Below are positions 1-7,094 of a DNA stretch of 64,000 nt, piece after piece (position 1 is the stretch's first letter; every line of letters begins with the position of its first letter). The notes beneath the pieces are model-generated. The model ran no database searches and was not told where the DNA came from. It worked only from the letters and a program-made list of their open reading frames with translations. The DNA is taken from the NCBI GenBank assembly GCA_035551615.1, contig DASZNC010000030.1, positions 1 through 64,000 of the forward strand. Reading direction: 5' to 3'. The stretch comes from JAKCDU01 sp035551615 (lineage in GTDB: Bacteria > Actinomycetota > Acidimicrobiia > Acidimicrobiales > Palsa-688). The position numbers and the translations under genes are program-made.

Positions 1-49
1 GCGCCACCAGGGCCCGGCCCGGATGGCGCGCTCGTCGCGACGGCGGGGC

Positions 50-1231
50 TCAGGCCGGGACGGGGGCCTGGATCGGGTGGGGCATGCAGAGCTCGTCGTA
101 CTCGGCGATGACCAGCTGGTCGGCCGGGATGCTGCAGGCCGCGCACTCCGAATCCCGGTTGACCCGGAACGTGCGGAACGACTCCTCCAGGGCGTCGTAG
201 GCCATGAGGCGACCGACCAGAGGCTGGCCCAGCCCGAGCAGGAGCTTGATCGTCTCCATGGCCTGGATGCTGCCGATGATCCCCGGCAGGACCCCGAGGA
301 CGCCGGCCTCGGCGCAGGAGGGGGCCAGCTCGGCCGGCGGCGGCTCGGGCACCTGGCACCGGTAGCACGGACCCTGGTGCGGGAGGTAGACGCTGGCCTG
401 GCCCTCGAAGCGGAAGATGGACCCGTGGATGACGGGGATGTCCAGCTTCAGGGAGGCGTCGTTGACCAGGTAGCGGGTCGGGAAGTTGTCGGTGCCGTCC
501 AGGATCACGTCGTAGCCGGCGAAGATGTCCAGGATGTTGTCGGCGCCCAGGCGGACGTCGTAGGTCACGACGTCGACATCGGGGTTCAATGCAGTCAGCG
601 TCTTCTTGGCCGAGTCGACCTTGCGCTCACCGATGCGATCCATGTTGTGCAGGATCTGGCGCTGCAGGTTGGACTCGTCCACCACGTCCATGTCGATGAT
701 GCCGATCGTGCCGACGCCGGCTGCGGCCAGGTAGAGCGCAGCCGGGGAACCGAGGCCGCCGGCGCCGATGCAGAGGACCTTCGAGTCGAGCAGCTTGGCC
801 TGACCGGCCACGTCGACCTCGGGCAGCAGGATGTGCCGCTGGTACCGGTTGCGCTGCTCGGTGGTCAGACTGACCGGGGTCTTCCAGTTCCGGCCCTCGT
901 CCTTCCACTTGTTGAACCCGCCGGCCATCGACAGGACGTCGCTGTAGCCCAGCTGGGTCAGGGTGTCGGCGGCGAAAGCCGACCGGGTGCCGCCGGCGCA
1001 GTACACGACGATGTGGGCGTCGTGATCGGTCACCCGGTTCTCGATCTGGCTCTCGAGGTGGCCGCGGGGGATGTGGATGGCACCGGGCAGGGCGCCCTGC
1101 TGGTACTCGTCGGGCTCCCTGACGTCGAGCACCACGGTGCCCGGGCGGGCCACCTCGGTCTCGGCCTCGGCGGTATCGACCTCGCGGATGCGCGACTTGG
1201 TGTCTCGCAGAAGATCACGGAAGCTGGCCAT
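50..1231 (-). CDS. moeZ: MoeZ/MoeB-like adenylyltransferase-sulfurtransferase with N-terminal rhodanese
   Basis: 393 aa. Residues 1-115 form a rhodanese domain with its active-site Cys78 in VVYCAGGTRS; residues 120-390 form a ThiF/MoeB-type E1 domain with nucleotide loop GAGGLGSP (157-163). Zinc Cys pairs are C289/C292 and C363/C366, and a further Cys at 306 sits where the sulfur-relay cysteine lies in the family. Proteins of this class adenylate the C-terminal Gly-Gly of small sulfur carriers (MoaD, CysO, ThiS-like) and pass sulfur to them. MoeZ normally carries its rhodanese at the C-terminus, so the domain order here is swapped. The ATG start is preceded by a GGAG ribosome site. It diverges from the nitroreductase gene across 161 bp. 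Family is secure; the exact sulfur carrier is unknown. Confidence 0.9.
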   Translation of the reverse strand: MASFRDLLRDTKSRIREVDTAEAETEVARPGTVVLDVREPDEYQQGALPGAIHIPRGHLESQIENRVTDHDAHIVVYCAGGTRSAFAADTLTQLGYSDVLSMAGGFNKWKDEGRNWKTPVSLTTEQRNRYQRHILLPEVDVAGQAKLLDSKVLCIGAGGLGSPAALYLAAAGVGTIGIIDMDVVDESNLQRQILHNMDRIGERKVDSAKKTLTALNPDVDVVTYDVRLGADNILDIFAGYDVILDGTDNFPTRYLVNDASLKLDIPVIHGSIFRFEGQASVYLPHQGPCYRCQVPEPPPAELAPSCAEAGVLGVLPGIIGSIQAMETIKLLLGLGQPLVGRLMAYDALEESFRTFRVNRDSECAACSIPADQLVIAEYDELCMPHPIQAPVPA

Positions 1232-1392
1232 CTTGCTCCTTCACTCGACCCGGTTCGTGTTCCTACAACAAGGAGACGAGCCGGGGATTCATTCCATCGA
1301 ACTGTGCTGCCGAACGGCTCGGCGAACCGCCGGTGCCCGGTGCCCGCACGAATGGGGCACAGGACCGTCTCCTGAAATCCTACCGTTTGACT

Positions 1393-1980
1393 ATGGAATT
1401 GGATGAGGCGATCCGGCGGCGCCGGATGTGCCGCGACTTTGCCCCGACCGCCGTGGCTGACGAGGTCGTGGACCGTCTTCTCGACCGGGCCCGGCGGGCG
1501 CCGTCGGCCGGCCACAGCCAGGGCTGGGCCTACCTGGTGCTGACCTCGCCCGAGGAGCGGTCGATGTTCTGGGCGGCCATCGCCGATCCGGCCTGGGTCG
1601 CCGACCCGTCGCCGCCCGGCCTGGTCCGGGCCCCGGTGATCATCGTGCCCCTCTGCTCCCCTTCCGTCTACCGGGCCCGCTACGCCGAGGCCGACAAGGC
1701 GGCGTTCGAATGGACGGTGCCCTACTGGCTGGTCGACACCTCGTTCGCCACCATGCTGCTTCTGCTCGGTGCCGAGGCCGAGGGGCTGGGCGCCCTCTTC
1801 TTCCGCCTCCACCGCCCGCCCACCGATCTGCGGGCCGCCTTCGGTGTACCCGACGGCTGGGAACCGATCGGCGCCGTCGCCCTCGGCTACCGGGGTCCGA
1901 ACGACGCCGGCGACCGGTCCGGGTCGGCGGCCCGAGGCCGGCGCCCCTTCACCGAGATCGTCCATCGGGGCGGGTGGTAG
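1393..1980 (+). CDS. Nitroreductase-family FMN protein
   Basis: 195 aa. The N-terminal segment LDEAIRRRRMCRDF matches the RRSxRxF phosphate-contact signature of the FMN nitroreductase fold, and ARRAPSAGHSQGW matches the conserved R-APS-N/H-Q-W flavin-binding loop. Such proteins use NAD(P)H (or F420H2 in some actinobacteria) to reduce diverse substrates; the substrate here cannot be read from sequence. The ATG at 1393 is preferred over an upstream in-frame start at 1333 because a TACCGT box at 1381-1386 ends 6 nt before it, the leaderless spacing seen throughout the window, and because homologous sequence begins here. Confidence 0.8.
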   Translation: MELDEAIRRRRMCRDFAPTAVADEVVDRLLDRARRAPSAGHSQGWAYLVLTSPEERSMFWAAIADPAWVADPSPPGLVRAPVIIVPLCSPSVYRARYAEADKAAFEWTVPYWLVDTSFATMLLLLGAEAEGLGALFFRLHRPPTDLRAAFGVPDGWEPIGAVALGYRGPNDAGDRSGSAARGRRPFTEIVHRGGW

Positions 1981-2016
1981 GCAACACCTCCAGTTCGCCC
2001 GGGTTGTGAGCCCTGG

Positions 2017-2070
2017 ATCTCATCAAAGGTGTTCAAAGTTGCTGATATAGTCCGCAAGTTTGCACAGCCT
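2017..2070. repeat. 54-nt dispersed palindromic element, copy A
   Basis: 46 of 54 positions match copy B at 9833-9886, with no gaps. The core 2034-2062 is an inverted repeat, CAAAGTTGCTGA and TCCGCAAGTTTG around a TATAG centre, with 10 of 12 pairs kept. At arm position 6 the pair is T-A here and A-T in copy B, a compensatory change that argues for selection on the paired form. It starts 37 nt after a gene stop. Role unknown: bidirectional terminator, protein-binding site or mobile repeat are all possible. Confidence 0.75.
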
Positions 2071-2160
2071 GGCCGAGCGCGACCCGTTCCAGCTCCCGCG
2101 AGATCGTCGGATTCGAGACCGTGCCCTGACCCGCCGTCAAGACAGCCGGCCCAGTGTGAG

Positions 2161-2258
2161 CCGACCCGGGTTGTCTGCCGGCCCAGGTGTCAGCCGACCC
2201 TGGTTGTCTGCCAGCCCAGGTGTCAGCCGACCCGGGTTGTCTGCCAGCACTGGTGCTG
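2161..2258. repeat. 33-bp tandem repeat array (3 copies plus a degenerate flank)
   Basis: Units begin at 2161, 2194 and 2227; each opens CCGACCC(G/T)GGTTGTCTGCC. The first two units are 33 bp and differ at few positions; the third diverges at its end, and a partial unit precedes the array at about 2147-2160. The array lies 90 bp from palindromic copy A. Confidence 0.8.
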
Positions 2259-2311
2259 CCGACCCGTGGTATCCGCCGACCCGTCATGCCACTGAGCGGC
2301 CGGACCGCCGG

Positions 2312-3112
2312 TCAATCTGGCTGGTCGCCGGGTCCTTCGGCCGGCCGTGCGACCAGGTCCGGCAGCACATCGCTGATCGACGCCCTCACTACGGCGTCGG
2401 CGAGGCCGTCGTAGGCGGTGGGCTCCTGATTGATGATCACGATGCGGGCGCCGGCCTCGGCGGCGAGCGGCACCAGGCCGGCGGCCGGATGGACCCCGAG
2501 CGTCGTGCCGATGGCCATGAACACTTCGCACGACAGTGCCGCCATCTCCGCCCGCAGGATCACGTCCCGGTCGAGTGACTGCCCGAAACTGATGGTCGCC
2601 GACTTCAGGATGCCACCGCAGCTCCGGCACTCCGGATCCTCTTCGCCGGCCCGCACCCGCTCGAGTGCCACCTCCATCGGCGCCTCGTCACCGCACGTCC
2701 AGCACACCACCCGGCGCATGGTGCCGTGCAACTCGATGACCTTGGCCGGGTCACTGCCCGCTTGCTGGTGGAGCTCGTCGATGTTCTGCGTCACCAGTGC
2801 GACCAGCCGGCGTTGGCGCTCCAAGTCGACCAGGGCCCGGTGGCCGGCATTGGGCCGGGCCGTCCACGCCGGCGATTCGAGTCGGTTGCGCCAGGAGAGC
2901 TTCCGGACCTCCCGGTCCTCGAGGTAGTGGCTGAGCGTCGATGTCTTCTCGGCCGCCGGATTCCTGGTCCACACCCCCTTCGGCCCGCGAAAGTCCGGAA
3001 TACCGCTGTCGGTCGAGATGCCGGCCCCGGTCAGAACGGTGATCCGGTTAGCTGCCTGAAGGATCGACCTGGCCGTCGACTCCATCGCCTCTGGATCCAT
3101 CTGGTCGGCCAC
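2312..3112 (-). CDS. SIR2-family NAD-dependent protein deacylase (sirtuin)
   Basis: 266 aa, full length for a bacterial sirtuin. Visible signatures are the NAD loop GAGISTDSGIPDFRG (29-43), TQNID (108-112), catalytic His129 in ELHGTM, and a zinc module C137/C140/C162/C165. The enzyme removes acyl groups from lysines using NAD and releases O-acyl-ADP-ribose and nicotinamide; CobB-type enzymes often control acyl-CoA synthetases. GTG start at 3112; a TAGAGT box (minus strand, 3119-3124) ends 6 nt upstream, so it is probably leaderless. That box overlaps the -35 of the divergent gene at 3180, so the two promoters should interfere. Confidence 0.93.
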   Translation of the reverse strand: MADQMDPEAMESTARSILQAANRITVLTGAGISTDSGIPDFRGPKGVWTRNPAAEKTSTLSHYLEDREVRKLSWRNRLESPAWTARPNAGHRALVDLERQRRLVALVTQNIDELHQQAGSDPAKVIELHGTMRRVVCWTCGDEAPMEVALERVRAGEEDPECRSCGGILKSATISFGQSLDRDVILRAEMAALSCEVFMAIGTTLGVHPAAGLVPLAAEAGARIVIINQEPTAYDGLADAVVRASISDVLPDLVARPAEGPGDQPD

Positions 3113-3115
3113 CCC

Positions 3116-3144
3116 TTGACTCTATCCGCCGTGCGCTATATACA
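3116..3144 (+). promoter_or_regulatory. Sigma70-like promoter for the gene at 3180
   Basis: TTGACT at 3116-3121 and TATACA at 3139-3144 with a 17-bp spacer. It overlaps on the other strand the -10 box of the sirtuin gene. It argues against an ATG at 3144 as the start of the downstream gene, because that codon would lie at the edge of the -10 hexamer. Confidence 0.5.
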
Positions 3145-3179
3145 TGAAATACTTTGTAAATTACTGTGGAGGTGTGAGA

Positions 3180-3806
3180 GTGTCGCTGGTGATTTTCGAC
3201 TCCGAGATGCTGACGATCAAGCCGTGGGTCGACGAGACCCTCGACCGGGTCGGCTTCGATCCTCGGAGTCCTTATGTCGAACGGTTCTGGCTCGGGGTCA
3301 TCGGCCCGAGCACGACGTGGCTCATGCGACGGGTCGCAGCCGGCTTCGATGCGGCGCCGGACGGATTCGAGATGCCGCTCGAGGAGACGGCCAAGGCGCT
3401 CGGGTTGGGCGACCTCACCGGACGGAACCAGGCGTTCTTCCGCACGCTGAATCGGCTGGTCCAGTTCGATCTGGGCCGGGTGGCGGGTCCATCGGAACTC
3501 CAGGTGATGCGCCGGCTGCCGCCGCTGAGCCGCCGGCAGGTCTCCCGACTCTCACCGGCACTGCAGGAGGCTCACCACCGGTGGGAGACGTCCAGTCTGG
3601 CCGTCCCGCCCTCCGAGGCGAGCCGGCGCCGGAGCCGTCAGCTGGCGCTCAGCCTGCTGGAGCTGGGTGAGGACCCCGACGAGGTCGAACGGCAGCTGTT
3701 GCGGTGGCGCTATCACCCGGCCATGGCCCGGGAGTCGATGTGCTGGGCGGTTGACCGTCATCGCGACGCGCTCAGCGCCGTGGCCACGCCGTCGACCACC
3801 CCCTGA
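3180..3806 (+). CDS. Conserved actinobacterial protein of unknown function
   Basis: 208 aa, soluble, no signal peptide or membrane segment. The N-terminal region carries GFDPRSPYVERFWLGVIGPSTTWL; I recognise this pattern from hypothetical proteins found widely in actinobacteria, but I know no assigned function. The C-terminal half is Arg/Leu-rich and helical. The GTG at 3180 is chosen because GGAGG at 3168-3172 sits 7 nt upstream; in-frame starts at 3144 and 3174 lack a ribosome site at proper distance, and 3144 falls in the promoter. It is one of few genes here with a clear Shine-Dalgarno sequence and leader. Confidence 0.75.
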   Translation: MSLVIFDSEMLTIKPWVDETLDRVGFDPRSPYVERFWLGVIGPSTTWLMRRVAAGFDAAPDGFEMPLEETAKALGLGDLTGRNQAFFRTLNRLVQFDLGRVAGPSELQVMRRLPPLSRRQVSRLSPALQEAHHRWETSSLAVPPSEASRRRSRQLALSLLELGEDPDEVERQLLRWRYHPAMARESMCWAVDRHRDALSAVATPSTTP

Positions 3807-4159
3807 CCATCCGACACCTCCACACACGGAGCTGTCGCGATCACCCCCTGAGGCCGAGAACTCAAAAGGCTCCAGATTTGTCGAGAAGAATCAGATTTGG
3901 TCCGAATCCGCTTGGTCTGTACCGGATCCGTCCGCAGGTGGGCCCGACCCCGCCGATCCCATCCGGCTCCCGGTGCCCGACCCCGCCGGCCACCCCGGCC
4001 CGTTCTAGCCACCCGGCCGAACCCACCCCTGCTGGCCCGACCAGCCCGCCCCGTTCCCCAACTCCGCACGTCGCCGGCCCCACCGGCGGCGGGCGGAACG
4101 GCTGGCCACGGGGCCCGCTGTGCCTCACCCAGGCTCCCGCCGGCCAGGTCAATGGGACC
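3807..4159. other. 353-bp convergent spacer, AT-rich patch then GC-rich repeats
   Basis: No gene is supported. A relatively AT-rich patch at 3864-3904 contains CAGATTTG twice, followed by GC-rich Pro/Arg-type low complexity sequence. A 14-bp motif GCCCGACCCCGCCG occurs at 3942-3955 and 3975-3988, exactly 33 bp apart, the same period as the arrays near 2.2 and 9.9 kb. Confidence 0.55.
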
Positions 4160-5167
4160 TCAGGCCGGCGCCGCCGCTTCGCAACCGAGGAGCTGACGCA
4201 GCTCCTCGAAAACCTCGGTGACGACGTCACGGTCCAGCTGAATCAGCCGGCTCCGACCCTCGCTCCTGCTCGACACGAACCCGGCTTCCCGCAACAGCTT
4301 GATGTGATTGCTCACCGTCGGCTGCGCCAGGGAATAACGCCGGGCGATCTCCGTCACCGTCAGTTCGTGGCGGGCCAACCCGTCGAGGACGGCCAGCCGG
4401 GTCGGGTCGGCGATAGCCTTGAGCCGCCGGGCCAGAAGCTCGGTGCGGGCTCGGGCGGCCGACTCGCTGCGCACCCCGACGCCCAGAACCAGGGCACCGG
4501 GGACGTCGACGATCAGGCCCTTGCCGGCGAAGTAGGCGGGCAGGAAGGCCACCACACCGTCGGTGCCCAGTTCGTCGACCAACTCGTCGAAAGGCTGCTC
4601 CGTCCGGCAGATTTCCGGAGTGAGGCGCAACCAGTCGGGGTCACGGCGTAGCTCGGCCTCCCTCTGGGCGATCTCGGCCGTGATGGCCGGCATCCCGGCG
4701 CGCTCCCATTCGGGCCGGAGCTGCGACCAGACCCGGGACACGACTTCGAGGTAGTGCTGCCGCCGCTCCGATGACGAGCGGAGCACCTCGAGCCGGCGGT
4801 TCAGCTGTATCCGGGCCTCCGGCTTCTCGGTCAGGAACGGCAGGTGCGCCGGCGGATCGGCGGCGGCGTCGGCCAGCGCCGCAAACAGGGCATCGGTGTC
4901 GGTGCTGAACAGCATCCCGGCGTGGGCAGCCAGCACCTCGATCTCCGGAAAGCCGCAGTAGGGCAGCCTCTCATCGGCTCCCCACAACGACTGCACCTCG
5001 GCCACCAGATCAGGATGAGAGCGGTACATCTCATCGACGGCGGGCTGTGAGGACAGGGTCTTGATAGCCAAGGACAGCACCCAGTCCAACTCGATGGCGA
5101 TGGAGGGCCGTACCACCACGTCGGGGGCGGTTGTCTCGATAGCCTCATCGTCGGGGTACATCGGCAT
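4160..5167 (-). CDS. ArsR-type winged-helix regulator with large N-terminal domain
   Basis: 335 aa. About residues 1-225 form an uncharacterised helical domain of the kind found N-terminal to some actinobacterial ArsR regulators; residues 235-325 are an ArsR/HTH_5 winged helix (RLKAIADPTRLAVLDGLARH, then TVTEIARRYSLAQPTVSNHIKLLREAGFV). No obvious Cys metal site, so the effector is probably not a thiolate-bound metal. The upstream region places a TCAAAA-TAT-TTTTGA inverted repeat exactly between -35 and -10, a layout that suggests autorepression, and the same operator would cover the divergent small gene at 5229. Start ATG 5167 would have only a few nt of leader. Confidence 0.85.
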   Translation of the reverse strand: MPMYPDDEAIETTAPDVVVRPSIAIELDWVLSLAIKTLSSQPAVDEMYRSHPDLVAEVQSLWGADERLPYCGFPEIEVLAAHAGMLFSTDTDALFAALADAAADPPAHLPFLTEKPEARIQLNRRLEVLRSSSERRQHYLEVVSRVWSQLRPEWERAGMPAITAEIAQREAELRRDPDWLRLTPEICRTEQPFDELVDELGTDGVVAFLPAYFAGKGLIVDVPGALVLGVGVRSESAARARTELLARRLKAIADPTRLAVLDGLARHELTVTEIARRYSLAQPTVSNHIKLLREAGFVSSRSEGRSRLIQLDRDVVTEVFEELRQLLGCEAAAPA

Positions 5168-5228
5168 AGTTATATGACTATATCAAAATATTTTTGAAAC
5201 GCAATGTTTTTATAGATACACTTACCGC
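5168..5228. promoter_or_regulatory. AT-rich divergent promoter/operator
   Basis: An AT-rich island in a GC-rich genome. Minus strand: TTGCGT (5199-5204) and TATAGT (5177-5182) with a 16-bp spacer filled by the inverted repeat TCAAAATATTTTTGA (5183-5197). Plus strand: TTGAAA (5194-5199) and TACACT (5217-5222), 17-bp spacer, ending 6 nt before the ATG at 5229. The palindrome overlaps both promoters, so one repressor could control both genes. Confidence 0.6.
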
Positions 5229-5441
5229 ATGAATCCCTGGCTCCTCGAACTAGTGGCAGCCGCTCGCCGAGAGGAGTTTCTCCGGGCGGCTCGCCACCAC
5301 CCATCCACCGCTGACCAGTCAGCTCGATCCCCCCGTCCGGTGCGCAACGCCGCCGGATCGCTCCTCATCCGGGCCGGCCACCGCTTGGCCGGTCCGGAGG
5401 TTCAGCCCCGCCCGGTCTTCACCGGTCGGCCGGCCATCTGA
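5229..5441 (+). CDS. Small leaderless protein (70 aa), actinobacterial small-protein type
   Basis: 70 aa. The N-terminus MNPWLLELVAAARREEFLRAA is an amphipathic helix; an Arg/Pro-rich linker follows, then AGSLLIRAGHRLAGPEV. This build (short helix, basic linker, L-(I/V)-RAG-RLAG motif) recalls small actinobacterial proteins of unknown function. Good promoter spacing puts the transcription start at or next to the ATG, so it is probably translated from a leaderless mRNA. It shares a promoter island with the divergent ArsR-type regulator and is a likely target of it. Function unknown. Confidence 0.6.
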   Translation: MNPWLLELVAAARREEFLRAARHHPSTADQSARSPRPVRNAAGSLLIRAGHRLAGPEVQPRPVFTGRPAI

Positions 5442-5537
5442 CCTTCCGCCGACGCCCGGGGCAGAGACATCGCCCCTTTCGCCGACAACCGGATCGGACG
5501 CCATCTGAAGCGACGGTCGCGCCGTACCTTGATACCG

Positions 5538-6377
5538 GTGCCGCCGTCGCTTCCCCCCGCCCGCTCTGTACTCCTGCCCCGCCGGGGCCGGACCTGGGCC
5601 TACGACTCCGGCGGTTCCGGCGTTCCGCTCCTGCTGCTGCACGGCTGGACGTCGACCGCCGCTCTGAACTGGTACCGGTGCTTCCCCGCGCTCTCGGAGC
5701 GATACCGGGTCGTAGCCATGGACCACCGTGGCCACGGCCGCGGCATACGTAGTCGCCTGCCCTTTCGGCTCGAGGACTGCGCCGATGACGCCGCCGCCCT
5801 GATCGAGGAACTCGACCTGGGCCCCTGCACCGTCGTCGGTTATTCGATGGGCGGCCCGGTCACCCAACTCATGTGGCGGCGCCATCCCGACGCCGTACAA
5901 GGCATGGTTCTGTGCGCCACCGCCTCCCGCTTTCCGATCCGTGTGTTCAACCAGCCGGTCGGCGCGCTCGGCGCCGGCCTGACCAGTGCCCTGTCCCTCA
6001 TTCCGAACTCGCTGCGCCGGGCCGGGATGAACTACGCCACGGCCCGCTGGACGTCCTCCAATGGTTCCGCCGACTGGGCCACAGAGGAATGGAGCCGGGC
6101 CGACCCGTCGGCTCTCATCCAGGCCGGCGCCGCCCTGGGCCGATTCGATTCCACCCCCTGGCTGGGCCAGGTCGACGTGCCCACTGCGATCGTGCTCACC
6201 CAGCGCGACATGACCGTGCCGCCCCGCCGGCAGCAGTACCTGGCCCAGCACATCCCGGGCGCCGTCACCTTCCCCGTCGACGGCGATCACCGGGCCTGCG
6301 TCGATGCCCCCCGGTCGTTCATCCCGGCCCTCTCGTCAGCCTGCGAGGCCGTCCGCCGCCAGCCCGCCCGGCGCTGA
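5538..6377 (+). CDS. Alpha/beta hydrolase
   Basis: 279 aa. Fold landmarks are LLLLHGWTST (oxyanion region), VVAMDHRGHGRG, the nucleophile elbow GYSMGGP, an acid residue in the TQRDMTVPP loop and the catalytic His in DGDHRACVDA. Substrate unknown; members include esterases, epoxide hydrolases and C-C hydrolases. I prefer the GTG at 5538 because a TACCTT box (5525-5530) ends 7 nt before it; a TTG at 5529 is also in frame and would add three residues. The 3' end converges on the ndgR-like gene with only 18 bp between. Confidence 0.82.
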   Translation: MPPSLPPARSVLLPRRGRTWAYDSGGSGVPLLLLHGWTSTAALNWYRCFPALSERYRVVAMDHRGHGRGIRSRLPFRLEDCADDAAALIEELDLGPCTVVGYSMGGPVTQLMWRRHPDAVQGMVLCATASRFPIRVFNQPVGALGAGLTSALSLIPNSLRRAGMNYATARWTSSNGSADWATEEWSRADPSALIQAGAALGRFDSTPWLGQVDVPTAIVLTQRDMTVPPRRQQYLAQHIPGAVTFPVDGDHRACVDAPRSFIPALSSACEAVRRQPARR

Positions 6378-6395
6378 CCCACCGGCCGGTCGAGC

Positions 6396-7061
6396 TCAAC
6401 CGCCCAGCGCCGTGGACAGCTCCCCGGCCGCCGCAACTACCGCTGCTGCGTAGCGCCGGCCCGGCTGGCGGGTCGTCCGCTCGACCGGGCCCGACACCGA
6501 CACGGAGGCCACCACGTCGCCGGCCGCCACGACCGGCGCACTCACCGACGCCACCCCCCGCTCGCGCTCCTCGACGCTCTCCGCCCATCCCCTGTGGATC
6601 GCGCTCGTCTCGCCGGATAGCACCTTGGCCGCCGAGCCCCGGTCCATCGGCAGCACCGACCCGACCGAGACGATGGTCCTCAGCCCGTGCGGCGATTCGG
6701 CCGCGGCCACGCACACGCGGGTCGAGCCGTCGCCAGAGCGCACGTAGAGCTGGGCGCTCTCGCCTGTCTCGTCGCGCAGGCGGCCCAGCACCGGCCCGGC
6801 CAGCTCGACCAACGACAGATGCGGGCGGGTCTGCGCGGCCCGGCCCAGTTCGGCCATGCGCCGGCCCAGGCGGTAACGACCGACTCCATCCCGATCGATC
6901 AACCCGTGCGCCTCCAACGCCGCCGCCAACCGATGGGTCGTCGCCCGTGGCATTCCGGTCCGGTCAGTGAGCTCGGAGAGGGCAAGCGCACCGCTCTCCA
7001 GAGCGCCAAGGATGAGAACGGCCTTGTCCAGAACGCCGACCGCGCTTATCCTTTGTCCCAT
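6396..7061 (-). CDS. ndgR: IclR-family regulator of leuCD (NdgR/LtbR-like)
   Basis: 221 aa. N-terminal winged helix (ALSELTDRTGMPRATTHRLAAALEAHGLI, about 27-55) and C-terminal IclR effector domain. It diverges from leuCD with 33 bp between start codons, the same arrangement as LtbR in Corynebacterium and NdgR in Streptomyces, which control leucine (and tryptophan) genes in response to amino acid supply. Orthology is inferred from family plus position. A TAGTGT box lies 8 nt before the ATG, suggesting a leaderless transcript. Confidence 0.85.
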   Translation of the reverse strand: MGQRISAVGVLDKAVLILGALESGALALSELTDRTGMPRATTHRLAAALEAHGLIDRDGVGRYRLGRRMAELGRAAQTRPHLSLVELAGPVLGRLRDETGESAQLYVRSGDGSTRVCVAAAESPHGLRTIVSVGSVLPMDRGSAAKVLSGETSAIHRGWAESVEERERGVASVSAPVVAAGDVVASVSVSGPVERTTRQPGRRYAAAVVAAAGELSTALGG

Positions 7062-7094
7062 ACTTCAAGACACTATCTCAGAATGTGGGAATTG
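7062..7094. promoter_or_regulatory. ndgR-leuC divergent control region
   Basis: Only 33 bp separate the regulator ATG (7061) from the leuC ATG (7095). The segment contains a minus-strand TAGTGT box (7070-7075) and a plus-strand TATCTC-like box at about 7074-7079, so the two -10 regions overlap. An operator for the IclR regulator must lie here or inside either coding region; no long palindrome is evident. Confidence 0.45.

Larger units (their letters stand above)
1981..2311. other. 331-bp convergent spacer with palindrome and tandem repeats
   Basis: No convincing gene lies here. The spacer separates the 3' ends of the nitroreductase and the sirtuin. It holds a 54-nt palindromic element (2017-2070) and an array of 33-bp repeats (2161-2258), listed separately. 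Open frames across it are low-complexity Pro/Arg/Ser translations. Confidence 0.7.

Noticed and set aside
2161..2258. CRISPR array
   Set aside because: Repeats are directly tandem at 33 bp with no unique spacers and no cas genes.
2029..2295. Open frame starting MFKVADIV, and its partner at 9845-10231 starting MFKDADIV
   Set aside because: The similar starts come from the shared palindromic DNA element; substitutions are mostly nonsynonymous and the remainder is low-complexity repeat translation.
3144..3179. Upstream ATG start for the unknown gene at 3180
   Set aside because: It overlaps the proposed -10 box and lacks a ribosome site, whereas GTG 3180 has GGAGG 7 nt upstream.
3864..3904. Third copy of the palindromic element
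   Set aside because: The patch is AT-rich with a CAGATTTG direct repeat but lacks an inverted repeat and sequence identity to the 54-nt element.
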